A DNA stretch of 64,000 nt from Acidobacteriota bacterium (GTDB lineage: Bacteria > Acidobacteriota > Thermoanaerobaculia > UBA5066 > Gp7-AA6), in the NCBI GenBank assembly GCA_020199905.1, contig JAIVJS010000071.1, positions 177,501 through 241,500 on the forward strand, given 5' to 3'. Both the position numbers and the translations under genes were made by a program. The notes beneath the pieces were generated by a model, which searched no databases, was not told where the DNA came from, and saw only the letters and a program-made list of their open reading frames with translations. Positions 27,766-37,032 of this stretch are shown in pieces; position 1 is the stretch's first letter; each line of letters opens with the position of its first letter.

Positions 27766-29979
27766 CTAGAGAAGCTCGGCGGACTCGATCGAGCGGCGGA
27801 ACGCGGATCGCCAGAGCGCAGTCAGATCCCGGAGGTCTTCGTCGATCGGCGGCGCGTCGCCTCGCGCGATGCGCAGGCGCGGGCCTCCGATGCGGCCCAG
27901 CATCACGAGAGGCACGCCGGCGGCGGCGGCGCGTTCCGCGATGTTCCGCTCCTCGCCCGACGCAAACGACACGACGGCCCGGCCGGTGCTCTCGCCGAAC
28001 AGGAGGGCGGAATGCCGAACGAACCCGGGGACCTCGATGTCCGCGCCGAGGGCGCCCGCCATGGCGCTTTCGGCGAGCGCGACGGCCAGCCCTCCATCCG
28101 CCACGTCGTGGGCCGAAGAGAGAGATCGGCTCGCCGCGAGATCGAGAAGGAGCTCGCAGAGCCGGCGCTCGGCCGCCAGATCCACCTCCGGGCACGGGCC
28201 TTCGTCCCGTCCGCGCACGGTGCGCAGGAACTCACTGCCTCCGAGCTCGTCGCGCGTCTGCCCGAGCAGAGCCACCCGATCGCCATCCCGGCGGAAGGCC
28301 ATCGCGACGCGGAGGTCCACGTCCTCGAGCAGCCCCACCATCCCGACCGTCGGGGTCGGGGGGATCGCGCGGCCGTCCGTCTCGTTGTAGAAGGAGACGT
28401 TTCCGGACACGACCGGGATGTCGAAGGCGCGGCAGGCGTCGGAGATACCGCGCACCGCCGCCTCGAACTGCGCCATGACGTCCGGCTTCTCCGGGTTGCC
28501 GAAGTTCAGGCAGTCGGTGATCGCGAGCGGCCGTCCTCCGGTGCAGGAGATGGAGCGCGCGGCCTCCGCGACCGCGATCGCCGCCCCTCGGTACGGATCG
28601 AGCGCGCAGAAAAACGGGTTCACGTCCGACTTCAAGGCCAGCGCTCTGGCGGTTCCCTTGACCCGCACGATCGCGGCGTCGCCTCCGGGCCGCTCGACCG
28701 TGTTGGTGCCCACCATGTGGTCATACTGGGTCCAGATCCACGACTTTTCGGAGACGTTGGGGGAGGCGAGGATCCGGCGGAGGCACGCGCCGTAATCCGA
28801 GGGTTCCGGCTCCTCGGGCCACCGCGGAGGCGGCGGCGCGGCGGCCGGACGCCTCGGCCGGTCGTACACGGGCGCCTCGTCCGCCAGCGGCGCCGCGGGC
28901 AGGTCTGCTACCTTTTCGCCCCCGAAGAACAGCACGACACGCCCTGTGTCTGTCACCTTCCCGATCTCGACCGCGTCGAGCTCCCACTTGCGGAAGATCG
29001 CGAGCACCTCGGGAAGGCGATCGCTCCGGCACACCAGCAGCATCCGCTCCTGGGATTCCGAGAGCATGATCTCGTACGGCGTCATGCCGGTCTCGCGGGC
29101 CGGCACCTTCGAGAGATCGATCTCGACTCCGCTGCCGGCGCGTCCCGCCATCTCGAACGTCGAGGAGGTGAGGCCCGCGGCTCCCATGTCCTGGATGCCG
29201 ACGACCGCGTCCGTCGCGAAGAGCTCCAGACACGCCTCGAGGAGCAGCTTTTCCGTGAACGGGTCGCCGACCTGCACGTTCGGCCGCTTCTGAGAGGTCT
29301 GGTTGCCGGCAAACTCTTCGGAGGCCATCGTCGCGCCGTGAATTCCGTCGCGGCCCGTCTTCGAGCCGACGTACACGACCGGATTGCCCGCGCCCTCCGC
29401 CCGCCCCAGGAAAATCCGGTCGGCCCGGACGATGCCGGCGTTGAAGACGTTGACGAGGATGTTGCCGTTGTAGGCGGAATGAAACGTCGTCTCCCCTCCG
29501 ACCGTCGGGATCCCCATGCAGTTGCCGTAGCCCGCGATGCCGCGCACCACCCCGTCCACGATGTGCTTCATGCGGGGCGCGTCGAGGGAGCCGAAGCGCA
29601 GCGAGTTCAGGGACGCGATCGGCCTCGCGCCCATGGTGAAGATGTCGCGCAGGATCCCCCCGACCCCCGTCGCCGCGCCCTGGTAGGGCTCGATGAAGGA
29701 CGGATGGTTGTGGGACTCCATCTTGAAAGCCACGGCGAGCCCGTCGCCGATGTCCACCACGCCCGCATTCTCGCCGGGGCCCTGGATGACGCGAGACCCG
29801 GTGGTCGGGAACTTCCGAAGATGGAGCCGGGAAGACTTGTACGAGCAATGCTCGCTCCACATGGCGGAGAAGATCCCGAGCTCGACGTAATTCGGCTGCC
29901 GGCCGAGGATCTCCAGAATCCGCCCGTATTCCTCCGCGGAAAGGTTGTGTCCGGCGACGAGCTCGGGGGTGATCGCCAC
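27766..29979 (-). CDS. purL: Phosphoribosylformylglycinamidine synthase subunit PurL
   Basis: Large subunit of the three-part FGAM synthase (with PurQ and PurS at 38.4-39.4 kb). 737 aa, standard for the small PurL type. Visible: [85 protein letters not shown], and in the second half [16 protein letters not shown] and [21 protein letters not shown] at 29979 aligns with family starts. An open frame extends to 30,150 without homology. Confidence 0.94.
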   Translation of the reverse strand: MAITPELVAGHNLSAEEYGRILEILGRQPNYVELGIFSAMWSEHCSYKSSRLHLRKFPTTGSRVIQGPGENAGVVDIGDGLAVAFKMESHNHPSFIEPYQGAATGVGGILRDIFTMGARPIASLNSLRFGSLDAPRMKHIVDGVVRGIAGYGNCMGIPTVGGETTFHSAYNGNILVNVFNAGIVRADRIFLGRAEGAGNPVVYVGSKTGRDGIHGATMASEEFAGNQTSQKRPNVQVGDPFTEKLLLEACLELFATDAVVGIQDMGAAGLTSSTFEMAGRAGSGVEIDLSKVPARETGMTPYEIMLSESQERMLLVCRSDRLPEVLAIFRKWELDAVEIGKVTDTGRVVLFFGGEKVADLPAAPLADEAPVYDRPRRPAAAPPPPRWPEEPEPSDYGACLRRILASPNVSEKSWIWTQYDHMVGTNTVERPGGDAAIVRVKGTARALALKSDVNPFFCALDPYRGAAIAVAEAARSISCTGGRPLAITDCLNFGNPEKPDVMAQFEAAVRGISDACRAFDIPVVSGNVSFYNETDGRAIPPTPTVGMVGLLEDVDLRVAMAFRRDGDRVALLGQTRDELGGSEFLRTVRGRDEGPCPEVDLAAERRLCELLLDLAASRSLSSAHDVADGGLAVALAESAMAGALGADIEVPGFVRHSALLFGESTGRAVVSFASGEERNIAERAAAAGVPLVMLGRIGGPRLRIARGDAPPIDEDLRDLTALWRSAFRRSIESAELL

Positions 29980-30135
29980 GGAAGACGGTGATGGAGCGGG
30001 GTGACGAGAATCCGCTGGAGGACCGGCCACGCCTCGCGAACTTATCACCAGCCACCCCACAGGGCGATCCCGGCGCCCGGGCCGACCTGAGATTCCCCCG
30101 CCACGCACCGCATCCTCTTTCGCCGGGCGCCGCCA

Positions 30136-30141
30136 TATAAT
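30136..30141 (+). promoter_or_regulatory. TATAAT -10 element of the STAS operon
   Basis: Perfect TATAAT 11 bases before the ATG at 30,153; no clear TTGACA at the -35 position. Initiation about seven bases downstream would give a leader of about five bases, and there is no Shine-Dalgarno, so the STAS mRNA may be almost leaderless. Confidence 0.45.
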
Positions 30142-30152
30142 CCGCCGCACGC

Positions 30153-30488
30153 ATGCCCCTCTCGGTTCGGCAGGATGGCCCGGTCACGATCGTGACCGTC
30201 GACGGCGACCTCGTCATCGGCGAGTCGGAGGCGGCGTTCAAGAAAACCATCGCGGGTCTCCTCGAGCAAGGGCAGATCAACCTTTTGATCGACATGACCG
30301 GCGTGCGGTTCCTCGACAGCTCCGGACTCGGAGCGCTCGTCCGCGCGATGACGACCTCACAGAATGAGGGCGGTCAGACGAAGCTGCTCCGCGCGGGCCC
30401 GCAGGTTCGAAGGCTCCTCGAAATGACCAAGCTCGACTCCGTCTTCGAGATTTACGACGACCCTGAAAAGGCCGTCATGAGCTTTTAG
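30153..30488 (+). CDS. STAS-domain anti-sigma-factor antagonist
   Basis: 111 aa single STAS domain: [41 protein letters not shown] with the phosphorylatable Ser pair at 56-57, and a C-terminal helix [16 protein letters not shown]. Family role: releases a sigma or other partner from a kinase-type anti-sigma factor according to phosphorylation state. No partner kinase lies beside it. Instead it leads the plus-strand unit with the GAF-adaptor hybrid and the M50 hybrid, so it may tune this locus. Divergent from purL. Confidence 0.88.
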   Translation: MPLSVRQDGPVTIVTVDGDLVIGESEAAFKKTIAGLLEQGQINLLIDMTGVRFLDSSGLGALVRAMTTSQNEGGQTKLLRAGPQVRRLLEMTKLDSVFEIYDDPEKAVMSF

Positions 30489-30517
30489 GAGAGGTTCTGG
30501 CGGACGAGCCCGGAGAC

Positions 30518-32896
30518 GTGGCGGGAAGCGGCACGGCCGCTTCGGAACTGGCTGCCTGTGAAACTCTGTCCCAGCTCTCCGCGTGGCTCGCGCGCTGGAG
30601 CGCCGATCTCACCGGAGCAACCGCGGCGCTCTCGTGGACCCCCGATCCGACTCATCCTCTGCTCGCCTGCACGGGCATCGCCGGAGACGGGGGGCGGAAA
30701 TCCAGCCGCCGCACGATCTCCCGGCAGGACCCTCTCGCCCAGGAGATCCTGCGGGACCGCGAACCCATCGCCATGGCGCCGTCGGAGGTTCCCGCGCGCC
30801 TGGCCGCGTGGACCGGGGATCCTCCCCCCGGGTCGTGCCTCGCCGTGCCGGTGTCGCGCGCGGAGGAAGTCGTCGCGGCCCTCCTGCTTTTCTTCTCCGA
30901 ACCGCCGAGACCCCACGAGGTCCTGACCCGTCTCGGCGGCCTGCTCGAGCAGGCGGCACCCCGGTTCGAGCGCGCGCTGCGCGGCGAGCGAAAGACGGCC
31001 GGAATGCGGCAGGCGATCGAGAGGCTCACGGCGCTCTACGACCTGTCCAAGGCGTTCGGCTCGACGATCGACCTCTCGGAGCTCACCCGGATCATCGCTC
31101 GAAAGGCGGTCGACTTCGGGACGGCCGAGGTCGGCTCCATCTGGCTCTTTGGAGAAGACGGACAGGAACTGGTCCTCGGCGAGACCGTGGTCAACGAGAA
31201 CTACGAGATCGCCTCCGCCCCGGCCGCCGTGGGGGCGAGCGTCGCGGGAGACGTTCTCGCCGACCGCAAGGCCGTCCGGCGCAACGCGATACCCGCCGGC
31301 GATCCGGCGTCGCAGGAAGCCGAAGGCTTCGTGGTCCGGTCGCTCCTCGCCGTGCCGCTGGTCGAGGGCCACCAGTCCGTTGGAGCGCTCACTCTCGTCA
31401 ACAAGCGGGGCCGCAACCCGGAGTTCACGTCCGAGGACGAGGAGCTCATCGGGGATCTGGCAAGGCAGGCGGTCCGGGCGTTGCACAACGCGCGGCAATA
31501 CGAGGCTGAAAAAAAGGTCCAGGAGCTCGACGCGCTTCTGACCGTCAGCCGCGAGATCACGGCCACCCTCGACCTCGACAAGGTCATGAAGAGGATCGTG
31601 AACGCGACGGCGGCGTTGATCTCTTACGATCAATGCGCGATCGCGATCATGGACCGGGGCAAGCTGCGCCTCGGCGCGATCTCCGGCACTCTCACGGTCG
31701 ATCGTAAGGATCCGCGGATCCACCTGACCGAGCAGCTCCTCGAATGGGTCTTCTTCAGCGGCTCGGACGTCGCGGTGATCCAGGGCGACGACGGGAAGAT
31801 CCAGGCCGATCGGCCGGAGACCGAGGAGAAGTTCCGGGGATTCTTCGAGCGGGCGGGCTTCCGTTCGTTCCACGGGCTTCTCTTGAACGACGAAGAAGGA
31901 AAGCTCGGCATCCTCGCCTTTTTCCGGAAACGCCCGCTCATCCTGGACGAGGACAAGCGAGACCTCCTCGCGATCCTGGTCAACCAGGCGACCGTCGCCG
32001 TGCGGAATGCCCAGCTGTACAAGCAGATCCCCCTGCCCGGGTTCCTGAGACCGCTCGCCGAGCGCCGCCGGAAGCTCCTCGAGATTCCGAGGAGGCGGCG
32101 GCTCGCCTGGACGGTCGGCACGGCCGCCCTGCTCCTCTTTCTGTTCGCCGTGCCCTGGCGGATTCGCGTGGGCGGTCCGGCGCGAATACTGCCCGGGCGC
32201 CGCGCTGCCGTCACGGCGGGGGTCGATGGCACGATCCTGTCCGTGGTCCGCCACGAAGGAGATTCGGTGGCCGCCGGCGAGGTGATCGCGACGCTCGACC
32301 CGGAGACCTACCGCTCCGCGGTCGCGGACGCGCGCGCCGGCTATCAGATCGCCGAGAGCGACGTCGCGAAGTTCCAGGAGGCCGGTGATTCCGCGGCGAT
32401 GTTCGAGGCCGGCTCACGACGCGACGAGATGAAGGCGAAACTTTCCTTCGAGGAAGACCGCTTCGAGCGCACGAGCCTCCGGGCGCCCGTCGCCGGCACC
32501 ATCGTGACTCCCCGGATCGAAGAGCGCGTCGGCCAGCTCCTGACGAAAGGCACCGAGCTCTGCGTCATCGCCGATCTCGGCACCGTGCTGGCCGAGGTCG
32601 CCGTGCCGGAGATGGATGCCACACTCATCCGGCCCGGCCAGTCCGTCGCCCTGAAGCTCAACCCGTATCCAACCCGGACCTTCCGCGGCACGATCACGCG
32701 GCCGGGCTCACACGTCCGACAGGACGGGGACGACAGCTTCGTGATCGCGGAAGCGAGGATCGAGCACCCGGAGGGACTACAGACCGGCGTGCAGGGATCG
32801 GCGAAAGTGTCCGGCGAACGGGCTCCCATCGCGGTCGCCATTTTTCGAAAACCCGTTCGCTGGTTCTGGAAGAAGATCTGGCCGATCCTGCCTTGA
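30518..32896 (+). CDS. GAF-domain sensor fused to HlyD-type membrane-fusion adaptor
   Basis: 792 aa. An atypical GAF-like region is followed by two clear GAF domains (about residues 170-330, LYDLSKAFGSTIDLSELTRIIARKAV; and 350-505, LLTVSREITATLDLDKVMKRIV). Then come a basic stretch and one transmembrane helix (about 528-545, WTVGTAALLLFLFAVPW). The extracytoplasmic adaptor has lipoyl/barrel-sandwich motifs ILSVVRHEGDSVAAGEVIATLDPE and LRAPVAGTIVTPRIEERVGQLL, and a beta-barrel. The cytosolic sensor thus sits on a periplasmic adaptor. Start: GTG at 30518 has no good ribosome site; an in-frame CTG at 30497 has AGGAGAGG ahead. TTGA overlap with the next gene. Confidence 0.85.
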   Translation: MAGSGTAASELAACETLSQLSAWLARWSADLTGATAALSWTPDPTHPLLACTGIAGDGGRKSSRRTISRQDPLAQEILRDREPIAMAPSEVPARLAAWTGDPPPGSCLAVPVSRAEEVVAALLLFFSEPPRPHEVLTRLGGLLEQAAPRFERALRGERKTAGMRQAIERLTALYDLSKAFGSTIDLSELTRIIARKAVDFGTAEVGSIWLFGEDGQELVLGETVVNENYEIASAPAAVGASVAGDVLADRKAVRRNAIPAGDPASQEAEGFVVRSLLAVPLVEGHQSVGALTLVNKRGRNPEFTSEDEELIGDLARQAVRALHNARQYEAEKKVQELDALLTVSREITATLDLDKVMKRIVNATAALISYDQCAIAIMDRGKLRLGAISGTLTVDRKDPRIHLTEQLLEWVFFSGSDVAVIQGDDGKIQADRPETEEKFRGFFERAGFRSFHGLLLNDEEGKLGILAFFRKRPLILDEDKRDLLAILVNQATVAVRNAQLYKQIPLPGFLRPLAERRRKLLEIPRRRRLAWTVGTAALLLFLFAVPWRIRVGGPARILPGRRAAVTAGVDGTILSVVRHEGDSVAAGEVIATLDPETYRSAVADARAGYQIAESDVAKFQEAGDSAAMFEAGSRRDEMKAKLSFEEDRFERTSLRAPVAGTIVTPRIEERVGQLLTKGTELCVIADLGTVLAEVAVPEMDATLIRPGQSVALKLNPYPTRTFRGTITRPGSHVRQDGDDSFVIAEARIEHPEGLQTGVQGSAKVSGERAPIAVAIFRKPVRWFWKKIWPILP

Positions 32897-35088
32897 GCGC
32901 ACTCAGACCCACGAAGCTTCTCGCCGCCGGCAAGCCCGGCGAAAGCGTCAAGGCCCTCGCGGCCCGCCACGGACCGCCCGAGCCGCGTCCCTCGCTGCGC
33001 AAAGACCTGACCATCCGGAGGCAGGTTCAGCTGGGCGAGGTGATGTGGATCGTCAAAGACCCCCGGGAGATGGCGTTTTACAGGTTCAAGGAAATCCAGT
33101 GGCGTCTCATCCACCTCTTCGACGGCTCGCGCACGCACTCCGAGATCCTGGCCGAGTTCAACCGCCGCGCGGGCCGGAACCCCGTCGACCTGGCTATGGT
33201 GCTCGAGTGGGACGAGCTTCTTCGCCGGATGGATCTCATCGAGCTGACCGCCGCCGAACGCAGCCTCACTCTTCTCGACAAGTTCCGGACGCTGCGCGAA
33301 GAGACCGCGGAGGCGAAGTCCGAGGGGTTCAACCCGTTCTTCATCATGTTTCACGTCCTCGACCCGGACCGGATCCTGACCCGGACGGTCAAGTACGTGC
33401 GCTGGATCTGGTCTCCGCCCATGGTCGCGCTGACCTGCATCGCGTCGCTCTGGACCGTTGGCGTCTTCATCCGGAACTGGCAGCCGATCTGGGCGGGCAC
33501 GATGGACCTGTACCATTTCTTCGGCAAGCCGCTGCTGGACGTCCTCCACTTCTTCTTCATCCTCTCGATCATCGGAGCCATCCACGAATTCAGCCATGGC
33601 TACGTTTGCAAGATGTATGGAGGAGAGGTTCATGACATCGGTCTGGTTCTCTTCTATTTCACTCCGGCTTTCTACTGCAGCACCTCGGACTCGTTCATGT
33701 TCCCGAGCCGATGGCAGCGCCTCTGGGTGACGGTCGCGGGCATCTACGTCGAGGCGATCATCTGCAGCACCGCCACCGCTCTCTGGCTCCTGTCCTATCC
33801 CGATTCCTTCCTGCACCAGTTCGCCTACAAGACGATGCTCCTCACCGGATTCTCGACGATCTTCTTCAACATCAACCCGCTCATCAAAATCGACGGCTAC
33901 TACGCGCTCTCGAGCGTTCTTCAGCTGCAGGACCTCCGGGAGGCTTCGTTCAAGCTCCTGAGCACGGGCTTCCAGAAGTACGTTCTGAGGCTCCCCGTCG
34001 AGATACCGGCGATGACCAGGCGGAAGCGGCGTCTGTGCGTGGTCTATGGAGTGCTCGCCGCCGTCTACACCGCCTCCGTCATGTTCGTGATCGGGAAACT
34101 CTTCAACAACCTCTACACGAAGTATTTCCCCGACATCGCCGCCTTCCTTCTCATGCTGACCCTCTTCTATCTGTTTCGGAAGCGGCTCCGTAAGGCCGCG
34201 CGGATCGCAAAGCTCTTCTACCTGGACAAAAAGGAGATCGTCATGTCGCCCCGAAGCCGGTGGCCGCTCATTGGATCTGCGGTCGCTCTGGTGATTTTGC
34301 TCGCCGTTCCCTGGACTGCCCGGACGATCGAGGCCACGTCCGTACTGAAGCCGCGCGCACAGCTGACCGTCCAGGCTCCGGAGGAGAGCGTTGTGACCGA
34401 CGTGTTCGTCCGCGAAGGGGACCTGGTCGGGAAGGGGCAGCCGATCGTCCGGCTGGGCAACCCCGCGCTCGAAGCGGATGCGAGCCGGTTTCGCTCCCAG
34501 GAGGAACGGTTCACGAAGAAGTCGCACGCCGATCGGGCCGCCTCGAACGCCGGACTCGCCTTTCAGTCGGGCAGCCGCGCGCTGGCGGCGCAAACGGCCC
34601 GTCAGACGACCGAATACCGGCAGGGGTTCCTGCTCGTGAGGAGCCCGATCGCCGGGCGGGTGCTGTCGCCTCGCATGCAGGACCTTCAGGGCCGATCCGT
34701 GCCGGCGGGATTCGCGCTCGCTCGAATCGGCGACTGCCGGCGGATGGTGGCCGAAGCGGAAGTGTCGGAGCGGTTCCTCGAGTACCTGAAGGCCGGCGCG
34801 CCCGTGAAGGCGCTCATCATGACCCGTCCCATGGAGTCGTGGCCGGGTTCGATCGCCTCCATCTCTCCCGCGACAGTGGAGCAGCCGCTGACCGCCGCCG
34901 CCGGCATCGATCCCCGCCTCCCCTCACAGAAGCCGGACCGTTTCGTCGCCCTCGCGGTCTTCGAAAACACGGATGGAATGCTTCTCCCGGGGGCGCACGC
35001 CACCTTGAAGATCCGGTCCGCGCGGGCGTCCTATGCCTCCCGCATGTTCGACGTGCTCTGGCGCTGGCTTCGAACCATCGTCTGGTAA
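32893..35088 (+). CDS. PqqD-like domain + M50 site-2 protease + HlyD adaptor hybrid (YydH-like)
   Basis: 731 aa, three parts. Residues about 35-115 (LRKDLTIRRQVQLGEVMWIVKDP, FKEIQWRLIHLFDGSRTHSEI) look like a PqqD/RRE-type peptide-binding domain. Residues 150-450 are a polytopic M50 metalloprotease with HEFSH at 231-235 and the third zinc ligand in NPLIKIDGYY (about 327-336). Residues 460-731 form a HlyD-like adaptor (SVVTDVFVREGDLVGKGQPIVRLG; LVRSPIAGRVLSPRMQDL). YydH-type proteins handle modified peptides in other bacteria. TTG start overlaps the upstream stop (TTGA), so the two adaptors are made together. A small repeat protein is encoded 50 bp downstream on the other strand. Confidence 0.87.
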   Translation: MSALRPTKLLAAGKPGESVKALAARHGPPEPRPSLRKDLTIRRQVQLGEVMWIVKDPREMAFYRFKEIQWRLIHLFDGSRTHSEILAEFNRRAGRNPVDLAMVLEWDELLRRMDLIELTAAERSLTLLDKFRTLREETAEAKSEGFNPFFIMFHVLDPDRILTRTVKYVRWIWSPPMVALTCIASLWTVGVFIRNWQPIWAGTMDLYHFFGKPLLDVLHFFFILSIIGAIHEFSHGYVCKMYGGEVHDIGLVLFYFTPAFYCSTSDSFMFPSRWQRLWVTVAGIYVEAIICSTATALWLLSYPDSFLHQFAYKTMLLTGFSTIFFNINPLIKIDGYYALSSVLQLQDLREASFKLLSTGFQKYVLRLPVEIPAMTRRKRRLCVVYGVLAAVYTASVMFVIGKLFNNLYTKYFPDIAAFLLMLTLFYLFRKRLRKAARIAKLFYLDKKEIVMSPRSRWPLIGSAVALVILLAVPWTARTIEATSVLKPRAQLTVQAPEESVVTDVFVREGDLVGKGQPIVRLGNPALEADASRFRSQEERFTKKSHADRAASNAGLAFQSGSRALAAQTARQTTEYRQGFLLVRSPIAGRVLSPRMQDLQGRSVPAGFALARIGDCRRMVAEAEVSERFLEYLKAGAPVKALIMTRPMESWPGSIASISPATVEQPLTAAAGIDPRLPSQKPDRFVALAVFENTDGMLLPGAHATLKIRSARASYASRMFDVLWRWLRTIVW

Positions 35089-35115
35089 AGAAAAGGCCCC
35101 GCGCGCGCGGGGCCT
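35087..35115 (-). terminator. Rho-independent terminator of the octapeptide-repeat gene
   Basis: Perfect 22-bp palindrome at 35,094-35,115 (core GGCCCCGCGCGCGCGGGGCC). Read on the minus strand it is followed by TTTTCTTT. It lies 22 bp after the stop of the repeat gene and touches the TAA of the M50 gene, so it serves the minus strand. Confidence 0.85.
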
Positions 35116-35137
35116 CGAGATTCGACAGGAAAGAGCC

Positions 35138-35485
35138 TTACTCGACCTGGCTGCGAAGCGCCTCCTGGTCCCCGGCGCGCAGCGCTTCTTGATCGCCCGC
35201 CCGAAGAGCCTCCTGGTCCCCCGCGCGCAGCGCTTCCTGATCGCCCGCCCGAAGCGCCTCCTGGTCCCCCGCGCGCATCGCTTCCTGATCGCCGGCCCGA
35301 AGCGCCTCCTGGTCACCGACGCGCAAAGACGACTGGTCGCCCATGCGGGAGGTCTGCTGGCCGGGAGCCAGGGCGATGTTGTTGCCGAGGCTCGACACCC
35401 GGATCTCTCCCATGGTCTTTCCCGTGGCCGCCTTGATCTTCGCCTTCTGCTCCTCGGTCAAAGTGATTCTGACTTCCTTTGCCAT
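35138..35485 (-). CDS. Small octapeptide-repeat protein (candidate secreted or processed peptide)
   Basis: 115 aa, no known family recognised. The N-terminal 47 residues are leader-like: MAKEVRITLTEEQKAKIKAA, then TGKTMGEIRVSSLG and NNIALAPGQQTSR, with no signal peptide or membrane helix. Residues 48-111 are exactly eight octapeptides of type (M/V/A)GDQ(E/S)(A/S)(L/M)R, the last five identical AGDQEALR, then SQVE. There is no Cys, Trp or aromatic residue in the repeats. Strong Shine-Dalgarno AGGAGGT six bases before the ATG, a sigma-54-type promoter 30-44 bp upstream, and its own terminator. Flanked by an M50/HlyD unit and a two-component/HlyD unit, so export or processing by them is plausible but unproven. 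Confidence 0.8.
   Translation of the reverse strand: MAKEVRITLTEEQKAKIKAATGKTMGEIRVSSLGNNIALAPGQQTSRMGDQSSLRVGDQEALRAGDQEAMRAGDQEALRAGDQEALRAGDQEALRAGDQEALRAGDQEALRSQVE
35153..35344 (-). repeat. Eight 24-bp coding repeats arranged as 48-bp dimers
   Basis: The octapeptide repeats are encoded by two alternating synonymous versions: one uses GAG-CAG-GAC-GGG for Glu-Gln-Asp-Gly, the other GAA-CAG/CAA-GAT-GGC. The true DNA period is therefore 48 bp (about four dimers), with degenerate units at the 5' end of the gene. Confidence 0.85.
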
Positions 35486-35514
35486 CGGTCACCTCCTCTT
35501 TGTCATCCGGCATC

Positions 35515-35529
35515 GCAAACGCGGGGCCA
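35515..35529 (-). promoter_or_regulatory. Sigma-54-type (-24/-12) promoter of the octapeptide-repeat gene
   Basis: On the minus strand TGGCCCCGCGTTTGC fits TGGCAC-N5-TTGC with one mismatch and an exact GG-N10-GC spacing. A start near 35,504 would leave a leader of about 19 bases containing the AGGAGGT ribosome site. The adjacent NtrC-type regulator carries the GAFTGA loop needed to activate such a promoter. Confidence 0.6.
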
Positions 35530-35590
35530 CATCGATGAGAACGCAAACTCCTGCGTAAGTCGTTGATCTCGTGGGGGCGCACGAAAAAAG

Positions 35591-35626
35591 AGAAAGTCGG
35601 CGATCACCGAGCGCGGATGACTTTTC
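35591..35626. promoter_or_regulatory. Candidate upstream activator site (inverted repeat)
   Basis: AGAAAGTC (35,591-35,598) and GACTTTTC (35,619-35,626) form an imperfect inverted repeat about 65-110 bp upstream of the -24/-12 element, the usual distance for enhancer sites of NtrC-type activators. The match is short, so this is tentative. Confidence 0.3.
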
Positions 35627-35652
35627 GACCCGCGGCTGAATTATTCACCGGT

Positions 35653-37032
35653 CTAAAGGGAGTATTTCCGGCAGAGATACTTGATCTGGTTCCCGTCGAG
35701 CTTCAGACGGCGGGCCGCCTCGGCCTTGACGCCCCCCGCCCGGGCGATCGCCTCGGAGAGCAGCTTCCTCTCGAAATCTTCGACCGCCCCCGCGAACGAA
35801 ACGGGCGAACCCGCAACCGGGACCGCCACCGTCGCCCGCACGCCGCGCGGAAGGTCCTCCAGTCCGATCAGGTCCCCCTCGGAAAATAGAACGAGCATTT
35901 CGACGACGTGCTCGAGCTCGCGCACGTTGCCGCGCCAGGCGTGAGAGACCAGCCGCTCCAGAACTCCTTCCGCGAGCCGGGGCTGCGCCTTGCGATGCCG
36001 GGCGGCGTATTTGGCGAGGAAATGCTCCACCAGGACCGGGATGTCCTCTTTCCGTTCGCGCAGCGGCGCGATGCGAAGGGGAATCGTGCTGATCCGATAG
36101 AAGAGATCCTCGCGGAAGCTCCCCGCCGCCACGCGAGCTTCCAGGTCCTCGTTGGTGGCGGAGATCAACCGGAAGTCGACGGGTATGCTCCGGCGCCCGC
36201 CGAGCCGGTCGATCTCGCGGGATTCCAGGACGCGCAGGAGCTTCGATTGCACGGCGGCGGACAGGGTGCCGATCTCGTCAAGAAACAGCGTGCCGCCCTG
36301 CGCCATCTCGAAACGGCCGGCGCGGGACGCGTTGGCGCCCGTGAAGGCGCCCTTCTCGTGCCCGAACAGCTCGGATTCCGCCAGCGTCTCCGGCAGCGCC
36401 GACCCGTTGACGGCGATGAAAGGGCGGGCCCGCCGCGCGCTGCGCTGGTGGATGGAGTGCGCGACGAGCTCCTTGCCGGTGCCGCTCTCTCCCTGCAGCA
36501 TGACGGTCGCATCCGATGGCGCGACCTTCTCGATTTCCCGGAAGAGCCGGAGCATCGGCGCGCTCTGACCCACGAGCCGGTCGAAGGAGCTCTCCTCGGT
36601 CTGCTTTTTCTTCAGTTCCCGGTTCTCCGCGAGGAGCCGTCGCCGCTCGAGGGCCCGTTTCAGGATCACCATCAACTCCCCCGCGTCGACGGGCTTTCGG
36701 AAAAAGTCGAACGCGCCGAGCTCGATCGAGCGCAGCGCCGCCTGGCGGTCTTCCTCGCCCGACATCATCACGACCGTCGCCTCGGGGTTGCGCCGCCTCG
36801 CCTCGGAAAGAAGCTGGAAGCCTTCCTCGACGAGGCCGGAGGGAGGCAGCCGCAGGTCGAAGAGATAAAGCTCCGGGTCCGATTCGAGCAGCGCCCGTGC
36901 CTCGACCGCGTCCCGCGCGCCGCGCACCTCGAAGGCCCCTTTGAGCGACCACTTCAGCTGCTCGAGCAGAAAGGGATCGTCCTCGACGACGAGAATGGTT
37001 CCCGGCGCCGGCGGGAGCGCCGAATCGATCAC
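35653..37032 (-). CDS. Sigma-54-dependent response regulator (NtrC family)
   Basis: 459 aa. Receiver domain with acidic pocket VVEDDP (17-19), phospho-acceptor D59 (LFDLRLP) and K113. The AAA+ domain has Walker A GESGTGKE (181-188), the sigma-54 contact loop GAFTGA (228-233) and FLDEIGTLS. The Fis-type helix-turn-helix ends KAEAARRLKLDGNQIKYLCRKYSL. GTG start at 37032 overlaps the kinase stop (GTGA). The C-terminal end and the overall pairing resemble the PrsR-type regulators known from PEP-CTERM systems (inference). The octapeptide gene with its -24/-12 promoter lies 167 bp downstream. Confidence 0.92.
   Translation of the reverse strand: MIDSALPPAPGTILVVEDDPFLLEQLKWSLKGAFEVRGARDAVEARALLESDPELYLFDLRLPPSGLVEEGFQLLSEARRRNPEATVVMMSGEEDRQAALRSIELGAFDFFRKPVDAGELMVILKRALERRRLLAENRELKKKQTEESSFDRLVGQSAPMLRLFREIEKVAPSDATVMLQGESGTGKELVAHSIHQRSARRARPFIAVNGSALPETLAESELFGHEKGAFTGANASRAGRFEMAQGGTLFLDEIGTLSAAVQSKLLRVLESREIDRLGGRRSIPVDFRLISATNEDLEARVAAGSFREDLFYRISTIPLRIAPLRERKEDIPVLVEHFLAKYAARHRKAQPRLAEGVLERLVSHAWRGNVRELEHVVEMLVLFSEGDLIGLEDLPRGVRATVAVPVAGSPVSFAGAVEDFERKLLSEAIARAGGVKAEAARRLKLDGNQIKYLCRKYSL

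Noticed and set aside
28012-29991. 659-codon open frame on the plus strand opposite purL
   Set aside because: Exact antisense of purL with no recognisable domain; typical shadow frame of GC-rich DNA.
35153-35344. CRISPR-like array of regular repeats
   Set aside because: Units are contiguous, have no spacers and are in frame inside a coding sequence with ribosome site and terminator; no cas genes.
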